A DNA stretch of 64,000 nt from NCBI GenBank assembly GCA_038143955.1, contig JAYQMT010000005.1, positions 1,054,001 through 1,118,000 on the forward strand, given 5' to 3'. A program made the translations under genes and the position numbers. This DNA comes from Porticoccus sp038143955 (GTDB lineage: Bacteria > Pseudomonadota > Gammaproteobacteria > Pseudomonadales > Porticoccaceae). The notes beneath the pieces are model-generated. The model was not told the origin of the DNA and did not search any database. It was given only the letters and a program-made list of their open reading frames with translations. Positions 50,966 to 60,405 of this stretch are shown piece by piece. Within the stretch, counting starts at the first letter, position 1; the number at the start of each line of letters is the position of its first letter.

Positions 50966-52340
50966 TCACCCCCTGTTTTTTATCGAATCAGATATATCTT
51001 CCATACCCATATATCATGAACCTATCACAAGAATCACTTTCTTAATATCAGGTAAATCTTTATTTAAAATTTTACTATCATGCAAGTAGTTAAGAAGTTC
51101 TTTTTTTTCATTAAAATGTTGGGATTTCACACCAAATTCTTTAGCTGCATGAAAAGATAGGGGTCCTACAGCTAAAAAAACATCTACCCCGGCGTCGAAA
51201 GCATATTTTCCTATGCCAGCATGTAACTGAATCTCGTCCTGACCAAGCTCAGCCATATCACCTAGTATTAATATACTTGCACCATTTATTTCTATGAGAG
51301 TATCTATAGCAGCTTTAACTGAACCTGGACTTGCATTATAACTATCATCAATGAGGAACAGATCAGGAGATAATTTTATACATTCCATTCTTCCTTCAAC
51401 TTGCATTAGACTATTTAGTGCATCCTGGATAGTCTGAAGTTTTGCGCCTGCAGTATGGGCACAAGCTGCCGAAGCAACAGCATTAGCAATATTATGCTTA
51501 CCTCTTAAGGGCAGATTTATTTGAATTGTTCCTTGGGGAGTAACTAGGGAAAAGTTAAAGTGGCCTTCTTTTTTTGAAGTAATATTCTGAGCACTAAAAT
51601 CAGCTTGGATGTTATGAGTTGAGAATGTAATTATTTTTGCATTGGTTGATTTAATCCAAGCTTGAGCGTGAGGTTCATCAATATTAATTACTGCTGTTCC
51701 ATTATTTCTGAGATCTTTATAAATTTCACCTTTAGCTTTAGCAATGTTTTTAATATCACCAAAACTTTCAAGGTGTGCGGGTAATATATTGTTTATGAGC
51801 GCAATATCCGGTTTAGCTATTTCGCAAAGATAATTAATGTCTCCTTCATTTCTAGCCCCCATTTCAACGACAGCATAATCATGTATAGCAGATATATTTA
51901 TTAAAGTGGTTGGTACTCCAATTTCATTATTAAAGTTATCTTTTGTAACTAAGACTGATCCGATTTTTTCAAGTATTGAGGCGATCATCTCCTTAACTGA
52001 AGTTTTTCCACAACTACCAGTTATAGCAATTAAGCATCCGTTAAATTTATCACGATTAGCTTTTGCAATTTGTCCTAGCGCCGTAGTGGTATTAGGTACA
52101 ACCCATTGACTTATATCTAAATCAAGTACTGGTTTTTCAACAACAAGGCCGCACACTCTTTTTTGAAGCTGATGAAATAAACTCGTGTCCGTCAAATTTT
52201 TCGCCTTTAAGGGCCACAAAGATTTGTCCGTTCACTAAAACTCTGCTGTCTGTCGATACAGAACTGAAAGAACAATCCGGATTAACTATCGTTCCGCCAT
52301 AACTATGAGCTATATGCGACAGAGTGAATTCTCCTATCAT
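50966..52340 (-). CDS. murF: MurF, UDP-MurNAc-tripeptide D-Ala-D-Ala ligase (frameshift near 52155, in-frame TGA at 51014)
   Basis: MurF adds D-Ala-D-Ala to the tripeptide. The start (TTG or ATG near 52340, GEFTLSHIAHSYGGTIV; VSTDSRVLVNGQIFVALKGEKFDGHEF) is separated by an A6-run frameshift from the main part. That part has AITGSCGKTSVKEMIASIL, NNEIGVPTTLI, MGARNEGDI, GKHNIANAVASAAC, IDDSYNASPGSV and ILGDMAELG. The frame meets TGA at 51014 after VILVIGS. The same frame continues YMGMEDISDSIKNRG to a TGA at 50966, aligning with E. coli GSRSAAMEEV, so the TGA replaces an expected Arg. Corrected length is about 458 aa. Confidence 0.95.
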
Positions 52341-53866
52341 AAAATTTCCTCTCTATTGTTGAGAGCTATTTTAGCCTCAACTCTGTCACTAAACGGGAAA
52401 CTTTTAGACCCCAATAACTGATATGATTCATGACCTTTACCTGCAATTAAAATTACATCTTCTTGCATGGCAGATTTGATAGAAAAATTAATTGCCTCTC
52501 TTCTATCAAGAATAATTATACTTTGTGTATTCGATATGATGCCTGAGAGAATTTGCTCCGATATTTTTTTTGGACTTTCTTTTCTGGGATTATCATTCGT
52601 AATAATTATATGATCTGCTAGTTCTGCTGCAATTTTACCCATTATAGGGCGCTTTTCTTGATCTCTGTTACCGCCACATCCAAAAATACACCATAATTTT
52701 CCACTACATAAATTCCGTAATGTTCCTAGTGCATTTTTGAGTGCGTCTGGACTATGAGCAAAGTCTACTATTACCAGAGGACCGGCTATTAATTTATCAG
52801 TCCTCTGTTCCGTATCATTAATTATCTCCATTCGACCCGGGATATTTTCCAACATCGGTAGTACTTTTATTACATTATCAAAATTTAGCCCTTGAGAGCA
52901 TGCAACACCAACTACAGCTAATAAATTTTGCAGATTAAATTTTCCTATTAATCTACTTTTTAATTCGCCTTGACCCCAAGGAGAAATAATCCTAGCTGCG
53001 AGGCCTGTAATCGATATATTTATTTCCTTAGCGAAAATGCTAGCCTCTGGATTCACTAAAGAGTAAGAAATTTTATTTATTGACAACGGCAAATCTTTAG
53101 CTATCTTTGATCCAACAGTATCATCTATGTTTATGACAGCATTTTTTAACCCATGCATGCTGAATAGCTCTTTTTTTACCTCGGAGTAATTTTTTAAGTT
53201 TCCGTGATAGTCTAAGTGATCATGACTGAGGTTTGTAAATACAGCTGTCTCGAACAGTAAACTGTTTATTCTGAACTGGCTTATACTATGTGAAGAAACC
53301 TCCATGACCGCTTGGCTTATGTCGCTTGCTACAAAATCAGCGAGGATAGACTGAATGTCAATCGGATTAGGTGTGGTCATTCCTTTCGTTTTAAGATCAG
53401 TTTTCTTAGCCGTTATATACCCGTATCCCAGAGTCCCAATAACACCAACAGGACCATTAACGAAACTTAGTAAATTTGCTAGCAATTGGGTGCAAGTAGT
53501 TTTTCCATTCGTTCCAGTGATACCAGTGAGCGCTATCTTTTTTGACGGGTGTGAATAAAATCGGCCAGAGATTTCACTTATTTTTTGATTTAGATTAGCT
53601 ATGGGAACAATTCTTTCGTTATCTGGAAGAAGCTTCTTATCTGGTTGATATAAGACAATCTCGGCACCAGACTGGAGTGATGAGTGAATATAATCTCTTC
53701 CATCTTGTAAAAATCCAGGTACAGCAAAAAAGAGATGTCCAGGTTTAACTAGGCGGCTATCAAGCGAGAGCCCAGTAATACTTAGGTTGGCTAAACTTTC
53801 ACTTAAATCTAGATCTGGTAGCAAAGAGCTTAACATACGGTTATATTGGACAGTTGGTAATGCCAT
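52337..53866 (-). CDS. murE: MurE, UDP-MurNAc-dipeptide:diaminopimelate ligase
   Basis: MurE adds meso-diaminopimelate. The 509 aa product is intact: GLSLDSRLVKPGHLFFAVPG, the ATP motif LTGITGTNGKTTCTQLLANLL, MEVSSHSISQFR, TNLSHDHLDYHGNLKNYSEVK, VDFAHSPDAL, and FGCGGNRDQEKRPIMGKIA. DNPRKES is the DAP-selective motif (DNPR), so diaminopimelate is expected rather than lysine. ATG 53866 (MALPTVQYN) is preferred to the longer open frame and overlaps the ftsI end. Confidence 0.97.
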   Translation of the reverse strand: MALPTVQYNRMLSSLLPDLDLSESLANLSITGLSLDSRLVKPGHLFFAVPGFLQDGRDYIHSSLQSGAEIVLYQPDKKLLPDNERIVPIANLNQKISEISGRFYSHPSKKIALTGITGTNGKTTCTQLLANLLSFVNGPVGVIGTLGYGYITAKKTDLKTKGMTTPNPIDIQSILADFVASDISQAVMEVSSHSISQFRINSLLFETAVFTNLSHDHLDYHGNLKNYSEVKKELFSMHGLKNAVINIDDTVGSKIAKDLPLSINKISYSLVNPEASIFAKEINISITGLAARIISPWGQGELKSRLIGKFNLQNLLAVVGVACSQGLNFDNVIKVLPMLENIPGRMEIINDTEQRTDKLIAGPLVIVDFAHSPDALKNALGTLRNLCSGKLWCIFGCGGNRDQEKRPIMGKIAAELADHIIITNDNPRKESPKKISEQILSGIISNTQSIIILDRREAINFSIKSAMQEDVILIAGKGHESYQLLGSKSFPFSDRVEAKIALNNREEIL

Positions 53867-55627
53867 CAAATATCTCCCCAGACTGGTTGAGGTCCAAATC
53901 ATGATTTGTTACTACTGCTCTATCATTGTTTTCAATTTTTGGTGCGACTCTCAAAACTCTTAATGCCCTTTCAGTGACATTCGCATATACAGGGCCGGCA
54001 ACCTTTCCACCGTAATGTTGACCAGCTTTTGGATCGTTTATAATTACTACTGTGACCAAACGTGGTTTTTCTGCTGGGACTATGCCTGCAAATAGTGATA
54101 CATAACGTTTTTCTTCGTATCCACCCACCGTATTTTTTATGACTAGTACCAGTTTTTCCGGCTACATTGTATGTATAAATAGCAGCATCTTCTGCGGTAC
54201 CTCCAGAACGTGTCGCGCCCATCATCATTCTACGAACTTTCATAACTAGTTCTGAGTCAACTACCTGCTCACCTTGTGGAGCTATATCTAATTTTTGCAG
54301 TGTAAGTGGTTTCTTTAGACCATTCGATGCTAAAACCGCATAAGCCTGAGCAACCTGAAGGGCAGTAGCATTCATACTATAACCGATAGCAAGATTTGCT
54401 CTTTCAAGTTTCATTGAATTTTTATGAGAAGGTAATACTCCTGACGCTTCACCCGGAAATCCTACTCCAATAACTTCACCAAACCCTACTCTTGAGAATA
54501 AGTCATACATATCTTCTGGATCAACATCAAGACCTAGCTTTATCGCACCAACATTACTAGATTTTTTTAACAAGTCATCAAGACTAATTTTCCCGTAGTT
54601 ATGATGATCTTTTATTGTCTTTTTCCCTACTTGAATATATCCCGGATTCGTATCAATAATTGATCCAGTAGAAATCTTTTCATTTTCTAGGGCTGCTAAT
54701 ACGGTAAATGGTTTAACTGTTGACCCTGGTTCATAAAAATCGAGAATGGCTCTATTTCTTGCGCCTTTGATTAATTCATCAGAACTTAATCTACTTCTAT
54801 TATTTGGATTATATGAGGGCTGATTTGCCATAGCTAAAATTTCACCTGTATGAACGTCTAATACTAAGACTGAACCAGACTTAGCATTATTTTTTATTAC
54901 AGCCTCTTTTAGCTCTGTGTAAGCTTTATGTTGTAATCTCATATCAATGCTTAATACTATATTCTGTCCAGGGCTTGCATTTTTTTCCATCCCTAAATCC
55001 TTAATAACACTCCCTCTTCTGTCTTTAAGTACTTTTTCTTACCAGGGGTACCCGCCAAGACATGATCAAATGATTTCTCTATACCTTCTTGGCCTACATC
55101 ATCTAAATTTGTAATTCCTACTATTTGTGACGTGAGCTCACCTGCAGGATAGAAGCGCTTATAAGTCTTCTTCATATAAATCCCTGAGATCCTTAAAGCA
55201 CGAATTTTTTCAGCTTTAGCAGGCTCAAGATCTTTTTTAAGCCGGAGATGTATTCTGTGTGAGTTTTTAGATAATTTTTTCTTTAAATTTATGCTAGTCA
55301 TTGATAAATATCTGGCAAGACTTGAAAAATTAGGGTGGTCGATATCTACTTGGCGTGGGTTAGCAGATACAATTATTACAGGACTGCTGATTGCAAGTGG
55401 CTGGCCATTCCTATCTGTTATGACACCCCGATAAGCTGGGATAGACTCGTTATGCACTAGTTTCTTTTAACTTTTCCCTGTAAAAATTCATATCCTTTAT
55501 CCACGTCAGCCAATACTTGCAATCCAGCTATATGCCAAACTGCTACAATGGGTAATGCAAGCAAAGATGCTACTAGCAAAGTATATCGCCAGCGTGAAAT
55601 ATGTAACTTGTTTTTCTCCGATTTCAC
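53841..55627 (-). CDS. ftsI: FtsI (PBP3), septal transpeptidase (three frameshifts)
   Basis: FtsI cross-links septal peptidoglycan. A GTG at 55627 opens a basic start and one membrane helix (YTLLVASLLALPIVAVWHIAGL). The frame breaks near 55460. IPAYRGVITDRNGQPLAIS follows, then a second break near 55000. Next is the catalytic part with the SXXK serine in YEPGSTVKPF, the SXN motif (KKSSNVGAIKLG) and KTGT in VAGKTGTSHKK. A third break lies in an A6 run near 54130. GGYEEKRYVSLFAGIVPAEKPRLVTVVIINDP ends the domain. About 595 aa after correction. No other gene in the window has as many breaks. Confidence 0.95.
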
Positions 55628-55659
55628 TTATTATCACATCCTATTAATTACTAAATTAT

Positions 55660-55945
55660 CTATGGAAAAATGGCTATAAACTCATCTCTTTTTGGCGCCT
55701 TCATATTAAGGCTATTTATTGCTAAAGATTCGATATTGTTCAATGAGGTGTGTGCCCCTTTTTCTATCAAATATTTACCCCATGTTTCTTGTAAAATATT
55801 TGACTGTCTTTCAAGATTTGCTATCTCGCTTGTCAATACACGGCATGCATTACTGAGATAGACTACGGAAAGTGAGGAGCCAATTACACTCACCCAAGCG
55901 GCAAATAACCAACGTCCAACTTTTAAGTTATTTTTTTCTCTTCAT
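55660..55945 (-). CDS. ftsL: FtsL, small divisome protein (one frameshift near 55935)
   Basis: FtsL is a bitopic divisome protein that works with FtsB and FtsQ. ATG 55945 gives MKRKK; a frameshift in an A-run then leads to NNLKVGRWLFAAWVSVIGSSLSVVYLSNACR, a membrane helix. A leucine-zipper-like periplasmic helix follows (EIANLERQSNILQETWGKYLIEKGAHTSLNNIESLA). About 95 aa. Recognition rests on position between rsmH and ftsI and on topology; sequence conservation in this family is low. Confidence 0.88.
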
Positions 55946-55974
55946 AAATTTACTATTTTTTATACTTATCATAT

Positions 55975-56911
55975 CTATACCAACTTTTGTGCAATTCGCA
56001 TAACAGCGCTTCTAGATCTAATATTATTCTTTATCTCAAGATCAGATGATTTAATAGCTTTGGTTATTGAACGCATTCGTCGAATTATGTCTTTTTCTAA
56101 AACAGGAAATCCCCTCGGTATATGCTGCCCTTTCTCTTGGTCTCTTATGAATCTTTTGACAATCCTGTCTTCAAGTGAATGGAAACTGATTACTACTAAT
56201 CGGCCACCTATAGCTAATATCTCTAGAATATCTGGTAATACATTTTTTAAGTCTTCCAACTCCTTATTTATAAAAATCCTGATTCCTTGAAAGACTCTTG
56301 TAGCTGGATGTTTATTTTTTTCCCATGCTGGATTTGCTTCCTTGACAATGTTCGCTAGCTGTTCAGTTCTTGTGATCGGTTTTTCAAGTCTAGCGCGGGT
56401 GATAGCTCGAGCAATCTTCTTGGAGTACCTTTTCTTCTCCGTACTCTGAGATGACTCGCGCAATATCATCCTCTTTGGCTATTGATAACCATTCAGCAGC
56501 GCTTAATCCATATTCTGGATTCATTCGCATATCGAGAGGTCCATCTTTTAAAAAACTAAAGCCTCTGGCTGGGTTATCAATCTGTGGAGATGAGACACCT
56601 AGATCTAATAATACTCCAGCGACTTTTCCTGAGTATTGTTTCTGTTCAACTAATTTGCGAATGTTTGCAAAAGAGGTTTGTATAATTTCAAATCGAGCAT
56701 CTCCAGAAAAATTTTTTTTTGCAACTCTACAAGCTTCAGGATCCTTATCTACTGCTACTAGACTAGCTCTATTACTGAGCTGAGATAGTATCAATGCAGT
56801 ATGTCCACCTCTGCCAAATGTACCGTCAATATATATCCCATCAGTATCTGTGATCAGTCCTGAAACAGCTTCCGTTAACAAAACAGTTTTGTGTTGTCCA
56901 TCTGCTAACAT
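55975..56911 (-). CDS. rsmH: RsmH (MraW), 16S rRNA m4C1402 methyltransferase (one frameshift near 56430)
   Basis: RsmH methylates N4 of C1402 in 16S rRNA. The first frame has HKTVLLTEAVSGLITDTDGIYIDGTFGRGGHTALIL, AVDKDPEA, VLLDLGVSSPQIDNPARGFSF and GPLDMRMNPEYGLSA. The frame breaks in a short A-run after YGEEK. The second gives RYSKKIARAITRARLEKPITRT, HPATRVFQGIRIFINKELE, LVVISFHSLEDRIVKRFI and IRSRSAVMRIAQK. Corrected length is about 312 aa. Confidence 0.96.
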
Positions 56912-56921
56912 ATATTTTTAC

Positions 56922-57377
56922 CTATAAAGAAATAGACCGCATCTCTTCTGGAACATCAAGATCACCACTGGTATCAACTAACCAATCTTCGCTTCCTTGA
57001 TTCCAATTACTCTCACTCCATATTTCAAATCTATGACGCTGTCCAATCAAAATTACTTTTTTTTCAAGTTGAGCGTAATTTCTTAATTCTGTCGGGATGA
57101 GTATTCGACCACTGCTATCTACATCTACTTCTTTTGCATGTCCAATTAAAAGTCTTTGTAATTTTCTTGTTGTTGAATTAAATGTCGGCAGTGTTGCAAT
57201 CTCAGCTTCTATCCTTTCCCACTCTGCTAAAGGGTAAATCAGCAGACATTTATCTTGCAGGTCGATTGTCACAATGAGATGTCCTGAACATACTTTTAAT
57301 AGTGCATCACGATATCTTGAGGGCATCGCAATGCGACCCTTGTCATCGGTATTAATTTCATTATTTCCTCTAAACAC
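56922..57377 (-). CDS. mraZ: MraZ, transcriptional regulator of the dcw cluster
   Basis: MraZ is an AbrB-like DNA-binding protein that represses the dcw operon from repeats upstream of its own gene. The 151 aa product has two SpoVT/AbrB-type halves: FRGNNEINTDDKGRIAMPSRYRDALL and LLIGHAKEVDVDSSGRILIPTELRNYAQL. GTG 57377 is chosen because the protein then begins VFRGNN like E. coli MFRGAT. The cognate TGGG repeats lie 30-53 nt upstream. Confidence 0.95.
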   Translation of the reverse strand: MFRGNNEINTDDKGRIAMPSRYRDALLKVCSGHLIVTIDLQDKCLLIYPLAEWERIEAEIATLPTFNSTTRKLQRLLIGHAKEVDVDSSGRILIPTELRNYAQLEKKVILIGQRHRFEIWSESNWNQGSEDWLVDTSGDLDVPEEMRSISL

Positions 57378-57406
57378 TTTTTGACCCAATCCTATAAAAA
57401 TAAAAA

Positions 57407-57430
57407 TCCACACTTACCCACTTTTACCCA
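57407..57430 (-). promoter_or_regulatory. MraZ operator: TGGG repeats with 10-nt period
   Basis: On the reverse strand TGGG starts at 57430 and at 57420, with a third degenerate TGGA at 57410, giving an exact 10-nt period. E. coli MraZ is known to bind TGGGN repeats spaced by 5 nt, which is the same period. The repeats lie between the predicted promoter and the mraZ start. Confidence 0.8.
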
Positions 57431-57438
57431 CTTTTACA

Positions 57439-57466
57439 ACTATATGCTCAAGAAAGTCAAAGTCAA
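57439..57466 (-). promoter_or_regulatory. Predicted sigma-70 promoter of the dcw cluster
   Basis: On the reverse strand TTGACT (57461-57466) and TATAGT (57439-57444) are 16 nt apart. Each differs from the sigma-70 consensus hexamers by one base. Transcription would start about at the first TGGG repeat, so MraZ binding would block it. Confidence 0.7.
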
Positions 57467-57733
57467 GCCAAAAAACTCTTCTCTGAAAGAAAATTTAGAT
57501 AAAACTCAATCACTTGCGAATATTGACCACAAAAACGATGTCGGTTAGCCAGATTTCACTAAAAATCACAGCTGAAATGATTAATTGGAGATATATATTT
57601 AAGTTACTAATGTGGCACTAAACAAATATGCTCATAGTATTTCATTAAGATGCATTGTGGCAGTGTGACTATTAAGATGGGAGGCTAATCCTTGCAGAAA
57701 TTAGATTCGCAAAAACACACAAGGATCAACCAT
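57467..57733. other. Intergenic region with no recognised gene
   Basis: This is the rest of the 356 bp gap between mraZ and rnpB. I see no reading frame with protein-like character, no hairpin terminator and no repeat here. It is AT-rich. Confidence 0.5.
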
Positions 57734-58116
57734 ATTTAGAGTCAGCCTATAAGCCGGGTTCTGTCTTGAGCAACCATTCCTCTAGGGCACGTGTCACCAC
57801 GGGCCTCAAGCAACCTACCCGAATCCGACGCGGGTCGCGCCAAAGGACTCCTATTTGGTCTTGCTCCGAGCGGGGTTTGCAATGCCACAAGCTGTTGCCA
57901 GTTGCGCGGTGCGCTCTTACCGCACCATTTCACCCTTACCTGTATCAAAATTATGACCATCGGCGGTATATTTTCTGCTGCACTTTCCGTAGACTCACGT
58001 CTCCCAGGCGTTACCTGGCACTCTACCCTATGGAGCCCGGACTTTCCTCCCCTGATAACCAGATATAACCTAGGGAAATATCAAGAAAAAACAGCGGCGG
58101 TTGCCCAACCAACTCT
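57734..58116 (-). ncRNA. rnpB: RNase P RNA (M1 RNA, type A)
   Basis: This is the catalytic RNA that trims tRNA 5' leaders. The reverse strand has GAGGAAAGTCCGGGCTCC, TGCCAGGTAACGCCTGGG, AAACCGCCGA-like ATACCGCCGATGG, CAGGTAAGGGTGAAA, GGTGCGGTAAGAGCGCACCG and the 3' block ACAGAACCCGGCTTATAGG. These are near-identical to E. coli M1. The 5' AGAGUUGGUU pairs with GGCUGACUCU at the 3' end (P1), which sets the boundaries to within a few bases. Confidence 0.95.
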
Positions 58117-58205
58117 GCAGATAGATTACCATGAAATTTAAAATAATCTGATAAATATTTTTAGCTGCGGGTGACGATCAACAATATTATAAAATGATAT
58201 TTAAC

Positions 58206-59045
58206 CTACTGTTTCTTGAGATCAAGAGCTAATTTATAAAATATATTTTTTTGAACTCCAGTTATCTTTGATCCCAAAGATACAGCTTGCTTTAAAGGTA
58301 GATCTTCTAGTAAAACAGATAGTATCCGCTTTGAATCTTGAGTCTCAATTTTTTTTTCTGAGGAATCAGCTCCCGCTAAAACTATAACTATTTCACCCTT
58401 TTGTTGGTTTAAATCCTTTTCGATTATCTCTAATACGCCCTTTAGAGTCCCAGATATGAAGGTTTCATAGGTTTTTGTTAACTCTCTAGCTAAGACAATT
58501 TTCCGCGAAGGGCCAATAACTTTTATCATATCTATAAGAGTCTCAAGTATTCGATGTGGCGCTTCATAAAAAATTATAGTTCGAGAATCCGCTGAGATAT
58601 TTTGTATTTTTGTGATACGAGCGATAGATTTTGCCGGTAAAAATCCTTCAAAAATGAACCGATTGCTTGGCAATCCTGATGCACTTATTGCTGCTATAAG
58701 TGCACAGGGTCCAGGTATCGGGGATACTTTTATACTTTTATCCTTAGCAGCATTCACTAGTTTGAAGCCAGGATCAGAGATCAATGGTGTTCCAGCATCA
58801 CTAATCAGTGCAACAGATTTACCACATAAGAGCTCATCAATTATTTTTTTTACTTGCTTTTCTTCGCTATGATCGTGATAAGAAATCATTGGCGTTTTTA
58901 TACCGAAGTGACTAAATAATCTACTACTTCTTCTTTTGTCTTCAACGGCTACAATATCAACAGTATTTAAAATATCCAAGGCACGTGGAGCTATATCGGT
59001 CATATCACCAATAGGGGTTGCTACGAGATAGAGTTCACCAATCAT
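58206..59045 (-). CDS. rsmI: RsmI, 16S rRNA 2'-O-methyltransferase (C1402)
   Basis: RsmI 2'-O-methylates C1402 in 16S rRNA, the same nucleotide that RsmH modifies at N4. The product (about 279 aa) begins MIGELYLVATPIGDMTDIAPRAL. It has VAVEDKRRSSRLFSHFGI, ISYHDHSE, ALISDAGTPLISDPGF, PIPGPCALIAAISASGLPSNRFIFEGFLP and FYEAPHRILETL. ATG 59045 is chosen over the upstream TTG. In E. coli it sits beside lpoA-yraN-diaA-dolP; here diaA-dolP are present but divergent. Confidence 0.95.
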   Translation of the reverse strand: MIGELYLVATPIGDMTDIAPRALDILNTVDIVAVEDKRRSSRLFSHFGIKTPMISYHDHSEEKQVKKIIDELLCGKSVALISDAGTPLISDPGFKLVNAAKDKSIKVSPIPGPCALIAAISASGLPSNRFIFEGFLPAKSIARITKIQNISADSRTIIFYEAPHRILETLIDMIKVIGPSRKIVLARELTKTYETFISGTLKGVLEIIEKDLNQQKGEIVIVLAGADSSEKKIETQDSKRILSVLLEDLPLKQAVSLGSKITGVQKNIFYKLALDLKKQ

Positions 59046-59241
59046 AAAATCACATATCAACTTTTAGAATTAAATTTTATATACTTGCTACATACCAATA
59101 ACATCTTAACTCTTTAACTTAATAGATATGAAGTATTTTGATAATTTCTTATATTTAAGCGCCGACAAACTTATGAGCGATAAGGTAGAATATAAGCTTA
59201 AATTTTTTATATAATTCATTTGAGTGGACAAATATAGCGTT

Positions 59242-59831
59242 ATGGAAAAAATTGTTCTTTCACATTTTAATCAAAGTATTCAGGCTTAAAAAAAAAGAAT
59301 AGCGCTCAAATTTTAGCTCCACTCATCACCAGTGCAAGCAAAAAAATAGTAAGGCAGCTACTTAATGGTCATAAAGTGCTATCTTGTGGTAATGGTTTAG
59401 CTTTGTCTCTAGCAGACATAATCACTGAATCTCTTTTATTACAGTATAAGCTCGAACGTCCTGGTTTGCCGGCAATATCTTTGAATGAAAGCGGAATACT
59501 CACATCAATATGTCATAAGAGTGGGAAAAGCCATGTATTTAGTAAGCAGATTTTAGCGTTAGGTCATTCTGGTGATCTATTGATCGTATTTAGTGCCGGC
59601 ACTAATCCTAGCAATCTAATTCAAGCAATCCAAGCAGCGCATGATAAATCTATGGAGATAATAGCTCTGACTGGACAGCAAGATACAGACATCTCCGCTC
59701 TACTAAATAATGAGGACATAGAACTAAGAATCGAACATAATGATATACATCAAATAACTGAGCTACAGATGTTAAGTATATTTTGTCTTTGTGAACTGAT
59801 AGACAAACAACTATTTGGAGGAGAGAGCTGA
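59242..59831 (+). CDS. diaA: DiaA-like SIS-domain protein (one frameshift near 59288)
   Basis: DiaA is a SIS-fold protein that binds DnaA and promotes timely initiation at oriC. ATG 59242 gives MEKIVLSHFNQSIQA, then an A9 run shifts the frame to KKNSAQILAPLITSASKKIVRQLLNGHKVLSCGNG, matching the DiaA/GmhA start. LLIVFSAGTNPSNLIQAIQAAHDKSMEIIALTG is the SIS core. Full length is about 196 aa. Its end overlaps dolP, a standard pairing that supports DiaA over GmhA. Confidence 0.85.
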
Positions 59832-60403
59832 TGACAGTTCGCTTGAAAAGTATGATCTTGGTCTATACTTTTTTTTTAGCTGGGTGCACTGAAATCATTC
59901 ATGTTGCAACTGAAAATCCAATACAACCGGAACCAGAGAAAATTTCTATAGGAACCGATATTGACGACTGGGAGCTTGAGACTTCAATCGGCGTTAATAT
60001 TAAAAAAAATGGCCCTGAGTTAGAAAGCTCAAATATCAATGTAAATTCATACAATCGTGTTGTACTTTTGACGGGTCAAGCTCCATCAGCAGAAGCGAGA
60101 AGCGGCGCGGCAGAAGTTGCAAGACAATATCGAGGTGTGCGTCAGGTTTATAATGAAATTAAAATTAGTGGCCCTACCTCTTTGATTGCAAGAACAAATG
60201 ACGCATGGCTAACTGCAAAAGTTAAGCACAAACTAATGCGTAGCGATCAAGTTAAATCTTCTTCTGTAAAAGTAGTAACAGAAAATGGGATAATTTATTT
60301 AATGGGTCTTATATCACAAGAAAAGGCTAAAGAAGCTTTACGACTTACCAGCGAAATTGGCGGGGCCGTGAAAGTGGTGTCCGTTCTCGAATATACCGAT
60401 TAA
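59831..60403 (+). CDS. dolP: DolP (YraP)-like lipoprotein with BON domains
   Basis: DolP is an outer-membrane lipoprotein with two BON domains that supports BAM and envelope integrity. The 190 aa product has a lipobox (FLAG-C19), BON1 (DWELETSIGVNIKK to VVLLTGQAPSAEARSGAAEVARQYRGVRQVYNEI) and BON2 (TNDAWLTAKVKHKLMRSDQVKSSSVKVVTENGIIYLMGLIS). The ATG overlaps the diaA stop (TGATGA region). Confidence 0.92.
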   Translation: MTVRLKSMILVYTFFLAGCTEIIHVATENPIQPEPEKISIGTDIDDWELETSIGVNIKKNGPELESSNINVNSYNRVVLLTGQAPSAEARSGAAEVARQYRGVRQVYNEIKISGPTSLIARTNDAWLTAKVKHKLMRSDQVKSSSVKVVTENGIIYLMGLISQEKAKEALRLTSEIGGAVKVVSVLEYTD

Positions 60404-60405
60404 TT

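Noticed and set aside
17161..51016. TGA might be a sense codon in this organism
   Set aside because: TGA ends many genes at exactly the expected place (murG, argJ, ampD, recN, the ABC ATPase), often overlapping the next start codon. The in-frame cases are few and lie in a sequence full of other errors.
57766..58141. Open frames across the RNase P RNA gene
   Set aside because: The conserved rnpB structure explains this DNA; the frames are by-products of its higher GC content.
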